NCBI RefSeq assembly: GCF_017163705.1
Contig: NZ_JAFIWB010000001.1
Coordinates: 186,001 to 250,000 of the forward strand
DNA: 64,000 nt
Source of the DNA: Xanthomonas bonasiae
GTDB taxonomy: Bacteria > Pseudomonadota > Gammaproteobacteria > Xanthomonadales > Xanthomonadaceae
Direction of reading: 5' to 3'
The notes beneath the pieces were generated by a model, which was not told the DNA's origin, did not search any database, and saw nothing but the letters and a program-made list of their open reading frames with translations. Positions within the stretch are counted from its first letter, which is position 1. Each line of letters opens with the position of its first letter. This document shows, piece by piece, positions 27,862-36,735 of the stretch. The translations under genes were made by a program, and so were the position numbers.

Positions 27862-30843
27862 TCACCAGTTCAGGCCGAACGACAGCTTGAACGTGCGCAT
27901 CGGCGACGCCAACACGCCGTTCGCGGTGCCGTACGACGTGTTGAGGTCGTCGTAGGTCCCGGTGTCGGTGTTGTAGTCGGCGTAGTTGGTCCAGTTGAAC
28001 AGGTTGATGACGTCGGCGCGAACGTTGAACTTGATGCCCGCGCCGGTATCCCATTCCTTGTTCGCCGCCAGGCTGAATTCCTTGTAGCCCAGCGTGGCAT
28101 CCGGCTTGTACTGGATGATATAGCACTGGTCGTTGCCGGCCAGGCAGTTGGTGCCGTAACGCGGCGTCTGGCTGGCCAGCGACAGCTTGCCCGACAGGGT
28201 GATGGCGTACGGCAACTCGTAGATGCCGGTCACCACCAGGCGATTCTTCGGGATGCCGCCGGCCTCGCGCCAGCCGTAGCCGGCCATCGACGCCTGGTCC
28301 AGCGCGTAGTGCTCGCCGTACTGGCGGTTTTCCTTAGCGTCGGAGAAGGTGTAGGCCACGGTCAGGCCCCAGCCCGACTCCTTGTCGTACGGCTTGTCCA
28401 GCTTCAGCGCCAGCTGGTTGTTGCGCGTTTCCAGGCCGTTGGTGCCCAGCACGATCGCGCTGTAGCCGCTCGGCGAATCGGTCGGCACGCCGGAGGTGGT
28501 CCCCGGCAGGAAGAACGAGCCGTCGGCCCGGCGGTTGCCGCGCAGGAACACGAAGCCGTCCTTGCTCACGATCCGGCTCAGGGTCACGTCCGTGTACCAG
28601 TCGTTGCCCCACAGATGCACCATGTTGCGCATGCCGAGGCTGAACTGGTCGGAATACGGCACCTTGATGTTGTTGTCGATCAGGTAGATCTCGCGACCGC
28701 CGCCGCCGGTGTTGCTCGACGCCAGCCCGTCCAGGCCGGCCTGGGTGGCGTAGCTCTCGTTCCAGGGCACGCACGGGTCGCCCAGGCACGGGGTCGCCAC
28801 GCCATTGTTGTTGACGCTGTTGAAGTAGTAGCTGTACGACTTGAAGCTGTTGTTGAGCTGCTCCAGCGCCAGGTAGTCGAAGATGTTGCGGTCGTAGGCA
28901 CGGCCGGCGCCGCCGTAGATCACGTGCGCCTGGTCGCCGAACAGGTCGTAGGAGAAGCCCAGCCGCGGCTGCCAGGCGTCCTTGAACGCCTTGCGGTTGT
29001 GGCCGTTGCTGATGTAGTTGGAGATGTCGTAGTTGGCGTTGTCCAGGTTGCTCCAGTTCTGCAGCGCGCTGGCGACGTCGGCCGGGGTCACGAAGTCGAG
29101 GAACGAGGGGGTCTTCTCGTAGTCGTAGCGCACGCCCAGGTTGAGCGTCAGGTGCTCGTTGACTTCCCAGTCGTCCTGCAGATAGATGCCGTACTGCTTG
29201 TTCTTGGACACCACCGAACCGCCGCTGGTATCGCCCCAGCGCACCCTGTACGGCGTGTCGGTATCGGTCAGGATGTTGTAGTAATACTGCGGATTGGCCG
29301 GATTGATCTGGGTCGAATCCAGCTCGATGTCCTTGTACTTGAAGCCCATCTTGACCGTGTGGCTGCCGTGCCAGTCCATGCTGTTCAAGGTCAGGTCGTC
29401 CTGCAGGGTCCAGCCTTCCTGCCCCTTGTTCTGATAGCTGCTGCCGGCGCCGGCGGTGAGGATGGTGGTCTCGTTGCCGGCCTGCGGCACGTACGACAGC
29501 ACGTAGCCGTTGCCGTTGGTCAGCGGATTCTGGGTCCAGTACGCGCTCTCGTAGCTCAGGTTCAAGTCGTTGAGGAACGCGGCGCCGGTGTACTGCCAGC
29601 GAAGGTTGGCGCGCTTCTCTTCCTGGCCGTTGCTGCTGCCGTGCTGGTAGGTGGTGGTCTCGCCGATGTCCGACAGCTCGTCTTCCTTGCGGTACTTGCC
29701 GCTCAGCTCGAACAGGCTGTTGTCGCCGATGGTCCAGTCGATCTTGCCGAAATACAGGTCTTCCTTGAACGGGGTGCTGTAGGTGGTGACCAGCGGCTGC
29801 AGTTCGCTCGGCAGCTGATCGACGCGGTCGGCATAGATGCCGCCCGGGATCACCGTATTGGGCGTGGTGTATTCCTTGGCCTCGTAGGCGATGAAGAAAT
29901 GCGCGCGATCCTTCAGGATCGGGCCGCTGAACGTCGCCCCGTACTGGGTTTCGGAGAAATCGTCGCGCTTGCCGGCTTCGCGTTCCAGCGGACTCTCGGC
30001 GCGCCAGTCGTCGTTGGTGGTGTCCCAGAAGAAGCTGCCGTGGAAATCGTTGCCGCCGGACTTGGTCGAGGCGACGATCGCCGCGCTGCTGACCTGGTCG
30101 AACTCGGCCTTGTAGTTGGAGGTGATGACCTTGTACTCGCCGATCGCCGACTGCGGGAACGGATTGCCGCGGCTGGAGTCCTGGCCGCTGACGCCGCCGG
30201 TCAGCACGTAGTTCTTCTGGCTGATGCCGTCGATGTAGACGTTGGTGCCGTTGGCCGAGGTCGCGCCGGAGCGCACCGTGGTGTTGCCCTTGGCGTCGCG
30301 CTGGAACTGCACGCTCGGCACGCTGTCGGCCAGTTCGAGGAAGTTGCGCGTGGCCTGCGGCAGCTTCTCGATCTGCACGTTGGAGATGTAGGTGGCGTTC
30401 TCGGAGGTGCGGGTCTCCACCAGCACCGGCGGCGCGGTGACCTGCACCGCGTCGAGCGTGGTGGCGCCTTCGGCGCCGGCGCTGGCGGCCGGTGCGGCGC
30501 CGCCGAGGTTCAGCGTCGCGGTCTGGCCGACCTGCACGGTGACGTTCTGCGAGGTGGTCTGGCCATTGGCGGTCAGGTCGATGCGGTACGAACCCGGCGG
30601 CAGGCCGCCGACCGCATAGCTGCCGTTGTTGACCTGCACGGTGCGCGACAGACCGGTCGCCAGGTTGGTCGCGGTGACCTGCGCTTGCGCCGACGGCGCC
30701 GACTCCAGCGCGACCTGCCCACGGATCGTGGCGGCGGTGCTCTGCGCGAACGCCGGTGCGGCGCTCAGCAGCAGGCAGCTGGCCAGCGCACAGGTGAGAA
30801 GCTTGCGCGCAGGCCTAGCCGCGGTCTGATTACGTTGATGCAT
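27862..30843 (-). CDS. TonB-dependent receptor, Oar-like with carboxypeptidase regulatory-like domain (2)
   Basis: 993 residues, a clear paralogue of the receptor at 24542-27517. Both share STAATIRGQV after the signal peptide, SSRGNPFPQ, AIGEYKVITSNYKAE, TKSGGNDFHGSFFWD, FKDAWQPRLGFSYDL and an LSFGLNW/LSLGLDW C-terminus. Signal peptide LLTCALASCLLLSAAPAFA. The barrel loops differ, so the two may recognise different sizes or forms of ligand, or one may be a spare copy. Shine-Dalgarno GGAGGG lies before the ATG at 30843. It is transcribed toward receptor 1; lacI lies upstream. Confidence 0.92.
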   Translation of the reverse strand: MHQRNQTAARPARKLLTCALASCLLLSAAPAFAQSTAATIRGQVALESAPSAQAQVTATNLATGLSRTVQVNNGSYAVGGLPPGSYRIDLTANGQTTSQNVTVQVGQTATLNLGGAAPAASAGAEGATTLDAVQVTAPPVLVETRTSENATYISNVQIEKLPQATRNFLELADSVPSVQFQRDAKGNTTVRSGATSANGTNVYIDGISQKNYVLTGGVSGQDSSRGNPFPQSAIGEYKVITSNYKAEFDQVSSAAIVASTKSGGNDFHGSFFWDTTNDDWRAESPLEREAGKRDDFSETQYGATFSGPILKDRAHFFIAYEAKEYTTPNTVIPGGIYADRVDQLPSELQPLVTTYSTPFKEDLYFGKIDWTIGDNSLFELSGKYRKEDELSDIGETTTYQHGSSNGQEEKRANLRWQYTGAAFLNDLNLSYESAYWTQNPLTNGNGYVLSYVPQAGNETTILTAGAGSSYQNKGQEGWTLQDDLTLNSMDWHGSHTVKMGFKYKDIELDSTQINPANPQYYYNILTDTDTPYRVRWGDTSGGSVVSKNKQYGIYLQDDWEVNEHLTLNLGVRYDYEKTPSFLDFVTPADVASALQNWSNLDNANYDISNYISNGHNRKAFKDAWQPRLGFSYDLFGDQAHVIYGGAGRAYDRNIFDYLALEQLNNSFKSYSYYFNSVNNNGVATPCLGDPCVPWNESYATQAGLDGLASSNTGGGGREIYLIDNNIKVPYSDQFSLGMRNMVHLWGNDWYTDVTLSRIVSKDGFVFLRGNRRADGSFFLPGTTSGVPTDSPSGYSAIVLGTNGLETRNNQLALKLDKPYDKESGWGLTVAYTFSDAKENRQYGEHYALDQASMAGYGWREAGGIPKNRLVVTGIYELPYAITLSGKLSLASQTPRYGTNCLAGNDQCYIIQYKPDATLGYKEFSLAANKEWDTGAGIKFNVRADVINLFNWTNYADYNTDTGTYDDLNTSYGTANGVLASPMRTFKLSFGLNW

Positions 30844-30961
30844 GAAAACCCTCCAGGTTGGTTCTTAGTTGTTGTAGCGACTGCGTAAACAAGGAAAAAA
30901 GTGCAGCAAGTGAAGCGTTGAAAACAGCATGGCGACAGCGGCGTCGGCGACGTTGCTCCTC

Positions 30962-31981
30962 CTATTTCTTCGTGACGTTGCGACTGGAATCGCGCACGAC
31001 GAGCAGCGGCGTCAGCGTCTGCCGCAGCCCCTCGTCGCTTCCCGGTTGATCGATCAACTGCAACAGGCGCCGCATCGCCTGCTCGCCGAGGCCGGCGATA
31101 CTCACCTGCATGGTGGTGAGAGACGGGTGAACGAAGCGCGCCAGCGGGATGTCGTCGAAGCCGGCCAGCGCGATGTCGTCGGGCACGCGCACGCCGGCCT
31201 GGGCGAAGGCGTACAGGCAGCCGAGCGCGGTCATGTCGTTGGCGGCGAACACCGCATCGGGCAGCGTGCCCGACTGCAGCATCGCCTGCCCGGCACGATG
31301 GCCCGAGGCTTCGTCGAACTGTCCGGGAAACTCCTGGCCCTGCGCCTGGCCCGGATGCGCGGCGATCGCGTCGCGGAACCCACGCAGGCGTTCGCGCGCA
31401 TCGAAGTTCAGGTCCGGGCCGCCGACGAAGGCGATGCGGCGATGACCCATCGCCAGCAGGTGCTCGGTCATCGCCATCGCGCCGGCATGGTCGTCGATGC
31501 TCAGTACCGGATACTCGGCGCCGGGCAGATAGGTGTTGATCAGCACCGTCGGCAGCGCCTGCGGCAGGTTGTCGGTGAGAAAGCCGGGGCGCTCGGCGTA
31601 CGGCGACAGCACCAGCAGGCCGTCCACGCGCCCGCGCATCGCGCGCAGCGCGCGGCCCTGCTCTTCCGGATCGCCGTGGTAGCTGGACACCAGCAGATGC
31701 TGGCGGCGCGCGCGCGCCGCGCCGTCGATGCCGCGGATCAACTCGGAGAAGAACTCGCCGTACAGGTCCGGCAGCACCACGCCCAGGGTCTGGGTGCGGC
31801 GGCTGCTGAGGCTGCGCGCGGCCGCATGCGGGCTGTAGCGCAGCCGCTCGGCCACTTCCAGCACCAGCTTGCGTACCGGCTCGGCGACGTTCTCGTGGCC
31901 GTTGAGCGCACGCGACACCGTGGCCACCGATACCCGGGCCTCGCGTGCGACATCTTTGATGGTGACCGCGCTCTTCGCCAT
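30962..31981 (-). CDS. LacI-family transcriptional regulator
   Basis: 339 residues. N-terminal helix-turn-helix AVTIKDVAREARVSVATVSRALNGHENVAEP (residues 5-35) and hinge SPHAAARSLSSRRTQTLGVV. A periplasmic-binding-protein-like sensor domain follows (VDGLLVLSPYAER, FVGGPDLNFDARERLRGFRD, PDAVFAANDMTALGCLYAFA, ALAGFDDIPLARFVHPSLTT). The predicted ligand is a sugar or sugar phosphate. The best candidate target sequence is TGWAAYCGTTTWCA, found in its own promoter region, upstream of the GH144/ABC operon and upstream of ugpC. Autoregulation and local repression are inferred. Confidence 0.92.
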   Translation of the reverse strand: MAKSAVTIKDVAREARVSVATVSRALNGHENVAEPVRKLVLEVAERLRYSPHAAARSLSSRRTQTLGVVLPDLYGEFFSELIRGIDGAARARRQHLLVSSYHGDPEEQGRALRAMRGRVDGLLVLSPYAERPGFLTDNLPQALPTVLINTYLPGAEYPVLSIDDHAGAMAMTEHLLAMGHRRIAFVGGPDLNFDARERLRGFRDAIAAHPGQAQGQEFPGQFDEASGHRAGQAMLQSGTLPDAVFAANDMTALGCLYAFAQAGVRVPDDIALAGFDDIPLARFVHPSLTTMQVSIAGLGEQAMRRLLQLIDQPGSDEGLRQTLTPLLVVRDSSRNVTKK

Positions 31982-32025
31982 CGTGCCGCCCTCCGCGGCC
32001 GAGACATTGAGAAACTGGCGCGGAC

Positions 32026-32039
32026 TGTAATCGTTTTCA
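32026..32039. promoter_or_regulatory. LacI-family operator upstream of the lacI gene (copy 3)
   Basis: TGTAATCGTTTTCA, 45 bases before the lacI ATG and a little downstream of the predicted transcription start, consistent with autorepression. It differs from copy 1 at one base and from copy 2 at two. Confidence 0.7.
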
Positions 32040-32057
32040 GGACGAGGCAGAAGCCTT

Positions 32058-32086
32058 TTGTTATTTTTTCAATAAAAGCGTTTCAA
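32058..32086 (-). promoter_or_regulatory. Predicted promoter of the lacI gene
   Basis: On the minus strand: -35 TTGAAA (32086-32081), 17-base spacer, -10 TAACAA (32063-32058). The spacer is unusually A/T-rich for this genome. The operator 32026-32039 starts about 20 bases beyond the -10 box. Confidence 0.55.
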
Positions 32087-32227
32087 TTCAAATACTTGAC
32101 CCATCGCAAAATCGCCAAAATCATGACGCGCCGCAGCATAATAACGGCCTGGATCCCGCTTTTTTCGGCTGCCGCGGCATGCGCGCGGCACTGCGGACGG
32201 TCCGCCGCGAGCGCCCTGCGCGACGGA

Positions 32228-32527
32228 TCAGGCGGCCTCGCGCGGCGCCTCGGCGCGGATCGACAGCGCGTGGATGTCGCTCTCCATCATCGTGCCGAGC
32301 GCGGCGTAGACCGCGCGGTGCCGGGCCAGCGGCGCCATGCCGGCGAAGGCGGCACTGACGATGCGCACATTGAAATGACCGCGCCCGTCGCGCGCCCCGG
32401 CGTGGCCGGCATGGCGGTGGCTGTCGTCCTCCACTTCCAGCGACTGCGGCGCGAACGCCGCCTGCAACGCGGCGCGGATGCGCGCGACCCGGCTCGCAGC
32501 CATCTCGCCCACGGCAGGCCCGCTCAC
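32228..32527 (-). CDS. bolA: BolA family protein
   Basis: About 99 residues from GTG 32527, or 91 from ATG 32503 ([20 protein letters not shown]). The GTG overlaps the stop of the YciI gene as GTGA and has GGAAG about 8 bases upstream, so I prefer it. The BolA fold is indicated by [41 protein letters not shown] and [13 protein letters not shown]. The SHRHAGH histidines are those that coordinate Fe-S clusters with monothiol glutaredoxins in this family. Likely role: Fe-S trafficking or stress morphology regulation. Confidence 0.85.
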   Translation of the reverse strand: MSGPAVGEMAASRVARIRAALQAAFAPQSLEVEDDSHRHAGHAGARDGRGHFNVRIVSAAFAGMAPLARHRAVYAALGTMMESDIHALSIRAEAPREAA

Positions 32528-32823
32528 GGCAAGGTCTTCCGGAACGGCCGCACCTCGACCCGCGTGTAGACGCCCGCAGCCACGTACGGATCGGCCTCGG
32601 CCCAGGCCCGGGCCTGCGCCAGCGAGTCGAACGCCGCCACCACCAGGCTGCCGCTGAACCCGGCCGGACCCGGATCCTCGGCGTCGATCGCCGGGCACGG
32701 ACCGGCCAGCAGCAGGCGGCCGGCCTCCTGCAGAGCTTCCAACCGGGCCAGGTGCGCCGGCCGTGCCGCCGCCCGCCGCGGCAGCGCATCGGCGCCGTCG
32801 TATCCCTCGATCACGTACCACAT
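32524..32823 (-). CDS. YciI family protein
   Basis: 99 residues, starting [20 protein letters not shown], with [25 protein letters not shown] and a [20 protein letters not shown] block ending [20 protein letters not shown]. This is the YCII ferredoxin-like fold. Proposed catalytic features of the family (a His-Asp pair) correspond here to H24 and the DPY segment. Biological role is not known; in many proteobacteria it neighbours bolA or septation genes, as here. A -10-like TAGAAT lies on its strand at 32868-32863. Confidence 0.85.
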   Translation of the reverse strand: MWYVIEGYDGADALPRRAAARPAHLARLEALQEAGRLLLAGPCPAIDAEDPGPAGFSGSLVVAAFDSLAQARAWAEADPYVAAGVYTRVEVRPFRKTLP

Positions 32824-33193
32824 CCGCCACCCGCCTTTCGTTTCGCGTATGAACCCCGCACAATTCTAGCGCCACGGCGCTGGACACCGACCCGGCTGGC
32901 GCATTACCCTTGGCTCCATTGCACGCGGCCGGATGCAGCGGCCCGTCGGTGATTGGCTCCCCCAGCCCCTTCCGACGACCGATTCGCTGCCTGACACCGC
33001 CCGCGCAGACGTCCTCCTCAAGCTGTTCCGTCGCCGCGACTCGTGCGGCGTACGCCTTGTGTCCTGTTGAAGTGTGGATCGCGTTGCGGGGATGACGCGA
33101 CGTGAACTGCAGTACTGCTGGCAAGGCCCGAGCCGGATCGCCCCTGCCCGGCCCTTCGCTACCGCAACACCTGATGTACCTGACGTCCAACTG
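32824..33193. other. Divergent region yciI / scpA, no gene recognised
   Basis: 370 bases between the divergent YciI and ScpA genes. On the minus strand GCTAGAAT (32870-32863) is a plausible -10 for yciI. An in-frame extension of scpA upstream is open (ATG 33092 or 33074) but its text resembles no ScpA N-terminus. Nothing else is recognisable. Confidence 0.5.
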
Positions 33194-34132
33194 ATGACCT
33201 CCGAACTCGCGCTCGACGCGAACCCGCCAATCCAGCAGACCGCGCCACAGCAGCAGGAAATGCCGCTGGCGGTGGTGCATGGGCAGCCAGTCCTGCAGAT
33301 CCCGCAGGACCTGTACATCCCGCCGGATGCGCTGGAAGTCATCCTGGATGCGTTCGAAGGCCCGCTGGACCTGCTGCTGTACCTGATCCGCCGGCAGAAC
33401 CTGGACATCCTGGACATCCCCGTCGCCGAGATCACCCGGCAGTACGTGGACTACATCAACGTGATGCAGGAGCTGCGCTTCGAACTGGCGGCCGAATACC
33501 TGGTGATGGCCGCGATCCTGGCCGAGATCAAGTCGCGGATGCTGCTGCCGCGGCCGCCGGCGCAGGAAGGCGAGGAAGCCGATCCGCGCGCCGAACTGGT
33601 CCGCCGCTTGCAGGAGTACGAACGTTTCAAGCAGGCCGCCGAGGACATCGACGCGCTGCCGCGGCAGGACCGCGACACCACGCCGGTGCAGGCGCATGTG
33701 CCCGACCGCGCCGCGGTGAAGCTGCCGCCGCCGGTGGAGCTGAAGGAAATGCTGCTGGCGCTGTACGACGTGCTCAAGCGCGCCGAGCTGTTCAGCGGCC
33801 ACGCGATCAAGCGCGAGGCGCTGAGCGTGCGGCAGCGGATGGGCGATGTGCTGAGCCGCCTGGACGACGGCCGGTTCTACCGTTTCGAATCGCTGTTCAG
33901 CGCCGAGGAAGGCAAGCTGGGCGTGCTGGTCACCTTCCTGGCCTTGCTGGAACTGGCCAAGGAGCAGTTGCTGGACATCGTCCAGGAGCCGATGGATCAG
34001 GTCGTTCGCAACGGCGAACGGCTGCCGCTGGCGCCGATCTACGTCAAGTCGCTGGCGCTGGGCAACACCAACGAACCGCTGCAGTTCAACAGCGAGTTCG
34101 ACGATACCGACGCCGCCAACGACCCTACCTGA
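33194..34132 (+). CDS. scpA: Segregation and condensation protein A (kleisin)
   Basis: 312 residues. The N-terminal kleisin helices include ILDAFEGPLDLLLYLIRRQN and LDILDIPVAEITRQYVDYIN (residues about 50-90), then LAAEYLVMAAILAEIKSRML. The C-terminal winged-helix part (FYRFESLFSAEEGKLGVLVT) binds SMC heads. With ScpB it bridges SMC dimers for chromosome organisation. Start chosen at ATG 33194 (MTSELALDANPPIQQ); no strong Shine-Dalgarno is visible. scpB follows 22 bases downstream. Confidence 0.94.
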   Translation: MTSELALDANPPIQQTAPQQQEMPLAVVHGQPVLQIPQDLYIPPDALEVILDAFEGPLDLLLYLIRRQNLDILDIPVAEITRQYVDYINVMQELRFELAAEYLVMAAILAEIKSRMLLPRPPAQEGEEADPRAELVRRLQEYERFKQAAEDIDALPRQDRDTTPVQAHVPDRAAVKLPPPVELKEMLLALYDVLKRAELFSGHAIKREALSVRQRMGDVLSRLDDGRFYRFESLFSAEEGKLGVLVTFLALLELAKEQLLDIVQEPMDQVVRNGERLPLAPIYVKSLALGNTNEPLQFNSEFDDTDAANDPT

Positions 34133-34154
34133 GTTTTCGAAGACCCCCTTACGC

Positions 34155-35180
34155 ATGGATCAAGCGCTGATCAACCGCATCGTCGAGGCCGCCCTGCTCG
34201 CCGCCAACCAACCGCTGCCGCTGGCCCAGCTGCACGGCCTGTTCCCCGAGGACGAGCCGGCGCCGCCGGGCAGCATCGAGCGGGCGCTGGAGCAATTGCG
34301 CGAGGCCTGCGCCGGGCGCGGCGTGGAACTGGTGGAAGTGGCCTCCGGCTTCCGCTACCAGGTCAACAGCGAGGTGCACCCGTGGGTGGCGCGGCTGTGG
34401 ACCGAGCGCAAGACCCGCTACACCCGCGCCACGCTGGAGACCCTGGCGCTGATCGCCTACCGCCAGCCGATCACCCGCGGCGAGATCGAGCAGGTGCGCG
34501 GCGTGGCGGTCAGTAGCAACATCATCCAGGCGCTGGAAGAGCGCGAGTGGATCCGCGTGGTCGGCCACCGCGACGTGCCCGGCAAGCCGGCGCTGTTCGG
34601 CACCACCAAGGGCTTCCTCGACTACTTCGGGCTCAAGCGCCTGGACGAACTGCCGCCGCTGTCGGAACTGAAGGACATCGGCGAACTGGAACCGCAACTG
34701 CAGCTGGACCGCGACACCCTGCCGGTCGGCGACATGGCCCAGGCCGGAGCGGCCGATGCCGACACCGATGCCGACGCAGCCACGTCGGCAGCGGATGCCG
34801 ACGCGGCCGACGCGCCGCCCGCCGAGGCGAGCGACGAAGACAACGGCACCACACCCGATCCGGATACTGCGCCCGAGCCAGACGCAGCAAAGGCCGAAGC
34901 CGACAGCGCAGCCGATCCGCACGCTGCGGACGACACCGCCGCAGCGCACAGCGATACCGATACCGAACGCGAGACCGATGCAGACGCCGCCACGGCGACT
35001 GCCTCGTCTGCAGACACCGCCCCGACGGGCGAACCCGAAGCCGCGCCGGGCGAGCGCGCGGCGGATGCGAACGAAGCCGAAGACAACGCCGTCGCGACGA
35101 CGACCGTGGCTGTTGACGATGCCGATTCCGAACCACAGGCCGACGCACCCCGCGCCGGCCGGAGCCAAGTAAATGAGTGA
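34155..35180 (+). CDS. scpB: Segregation and condensation protein B with acidic C-terminal extension
   Basis: 341 residues; the ScpB core of two winged-helix domains occupies about residues 1-190 (TRYTRATLETLALIAYRQPI, RGEIEQVRGVAVSSNIIQAL, LFGTTKGFLDYFGLKRLDEL). The remaining roughly 145 residues are a low-complexity tail rich in Ala, Asp, Glu, Thr and Pro (DADTDADAATSAADADAADA and similar), much longer than in most ScpB proteins. It should be disordered and strongly negative. It partners ScpA and SMC. The last 8 bases overlap rluB. Confidence 0.94.
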   Translation: MDQALINRIVEAALLAANQPLPLAQLHGLFPEDEPAPPGSIERALEQLREACAGRGVELVEVASGFRYQVNSEVHPWVARLWTERKTRYTRATLETLALIAYRQPITRGEIEQVRGVAVSSNIIQALEEREWIRVVGHRDVPGKPALFGTTKGFLDYFGLKRLDELPPLSELKDIGELEPQLQLDRDTLPVGDMAQAGAADADTDADAATSAADADAADAPPAEASDEDNGTTPDPDTAPEPDAAKAEADSAADPHAADDTAAAHSDTDTERETDADAATATASSADTAPTGEPEAAPGERAADANEAEDNAVATTTVAVDDADSEPQADAPRAGRSQVNE

Positions 35181-36735
35181 CACCTCCCGCAAGCTGTCGT
35201 TGAACAAGCTCTCGCTCAAGCGCGATGCCGCCGGCGAGCAGCCGAAACTGGAAGAACGCCTGCACAAGGTCCTGGCGCAGGCCGGCCTGGGGTCGCGCCG
35301 CGCGCTGGAGCAGCGCATCGCCGACGGCCTGGTCAAGGTCAACGGCGAGGTCGCGCAGACCGGCATGTCGGTCAAGAGCGGCGACAGGATCGAGCTGGAC
35401 GGCCGCAGCTTCGTCGCCAGCGCGCTGACCGAGCCGGCGCGCGTGCTGATCTACAACAAGCCCGAAGGCGAAGTGACCACGCGCGAAGACCCCGAAGGCC
35501 GCCCGACCATCTTCGAGGCGCTGCCGGCATTGAAGGGCGCGCGCTGGATCGCCATCGGCCGCCTGGACATCAACACCACCGGCCTGCTGCTGCTGACCAC
35601 CGATGGCGAGATGGCCAACGCGATGATGCATCCGTCCTACGAGATCGAGCGCGAGTACGTGGTGCGCGTGCGCGCCCCGGAAGGCGAGGACAAGGTGCCC
35701 GACAGCATGGTCGAGCGCCTCTCGCGCGGCGTGCTGCTGGAAGACGGCGGCGCCAAGTTCGACGAGATCGAACGCATCGGCGGCACCGATTCGCACGACT
35801 GGTTCCGCGTCGTGGTCAAGGAAGGCCGCAACCGCGAAGTGCGCCGGCTGTGGGAATCGCAGGGTTGCCAGGTCAGCCGCCTCAAGCGCACCCGCTACGG
35901 CAAGGTGGGCCTGCCGCGCGAGCTGCTGCGCGGGCAGTCGCTGGAGCTGGCGCAGGACAAGGTCGAGGCGCTGCGCGCCGAACTGAAGCTGGAAGAAGGC
36001 ACCCCGTCGGCGCTGACCCTGCAGCCGGTGATCGGCCAGCGCAAGGCGGCCAAGGCCACCGTGCAGGTCGGCCGCGGCGGCAATGCCTACGTCAACGGCC
36101 ACAACGTCGCCGACGAAGGCCGCGAGCTGCGCCGCTTCGACAACTTCCGCGAGGACCGCGGCCGCGGCCGCGGCGGCAAGAAGCCGCACGGCGGGCTGAC
36201 CGTCAGCGGCGAGATGGCCGCCCAGCAGGCGCAGAAGCCGTTCAAGCAGCGCACCCCGAAGGGGCCCAAGCCGCTGCCGGACGGCAACCCCGCCGCGTTC
36301 CGCACCTGGTACGTGCCCGACGGCGTCAGCACCGGTCCGACCGGCCACCGCAATGCCGGTCCCGCCGCTGCCCGTGGTCCGGGCCAGGGGCAAGGCCAGG
36401 GTCGTCCCTATGGCAAGCCGCGCCCCGCCGGCGCCGGTGCCGGCCAGGGCGCAGGCCAGGGCCGCGGCGGCCAGGGACAGGGCCAGCGCAAGGCGCACCC
36501 GTACGGGCACCCGGGCAATGCGCCCAGCTTCCCGTCCGACCATGCCAACCCCGGCTTCAGCCCGTACGGCGCGGCACCGCGCTCTGCGCGTCCGGCCGGC
36601 CCGCGCGCCGACGGGCAGAAGCGCGGTCCGGGCGGCCCCGGTGGTCGTCCCGGCGGCAACCGCCCCGGCGGCGGGCGTCCGGGCGGCGGCGGTCGCCCCG
36701 GTGGCGGCAACCGCGGTCCGCGCGGCGGCGGCTGA
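35173..36735 (+). CDS. rluB: 23S rRNA pseudouridine synthase RluB with long Gly/Pro/Arg tail
   Basis: 520 residues. N-terminal S4 domain (LEERLHKVLAQAGLGSRRAL, residues about 28-85). Catalytic RsuA-type domain with GRLDINTTGLLLLTTDGEMA (catalytic Asp), EREYVVRVRAPEG, and EGRNREVRRLWESQGCQVSR, up to about residue 265. It isomerises U2605 of 23S rRNA. From about residue 300 the protein is a basic low-complexity tail (QGQGQGRPYGKPRPAGAGAG, PGGRPGGNRPGGGRPGGGGR), likely RNA-binding and disordered. Downstream of scpAB with an 8-base overlap, and followed by a terminator. Confidence 0.95.
   Translation: MSDTSRKLSLNKLSLKRDAAGEQPKLEERLHKVLAQAGLGSRRALEQRIADGLVKVNGEVAQTGMSVKSGDRIELDGRSFVASALTEPARVLIYNKPEGEVTTREDPEGRPTIFEALPALKGARWIAIGRLDINTTGLLLLTTDGEMANAMMHPSYEIEREYVVRVRAPEGEDKVPDSMVERLSRGVLLEDGGAKFDEIERIGGTDSHDWFRVVVKEGRNREVRRLWESQGCQVSRLKRTRYGKVGLPRELLRGQSLELAQDKVEALRAELKLEEGTPSALTLQPVIGQRKAAKATVQVGRGGNAYVNGHNVADEGRELRRFDNFREDRGRGRGGKKPHGGLTVSGEMAAQQAQKPFKQRTPKGPKPLPDGNPAAFRTWYVPDGVSTGPTGHRNAGPAAARGPGQGQGQGRPYGKPRPAGAGAGQGAGQGRGGQGQGQRKAHPYGHPGNAPSFPSDHANPGFSPYGAAPRSARPAGPRADGQKRGPGGPGGRPGGNRPGGGRPGGGGRPGGGNRGPRGGG

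Noticed and set aside
30844-30961. LacI-type operator ahead of the TonB-dependent receptors
   Set aside because: TGAAGCGTTGAAAA at 30911 resembles a half site only; no full match exists ahead of either receptor.
32067-32086. AAAAGCGTTTCAA as a second LacI operator in the lacI promoter
   Set aside because: The CG centre and flanks do not match the 14-bp consensus on either strand; it is better explained as part of the -35/spacer.
33074-33193. N-terminal extension of ScpA from ATG 33074 or 33092
   Set aside because: The extension has no ScpA-like text; the family N-terminus begins shortly after the ATG at 33194.
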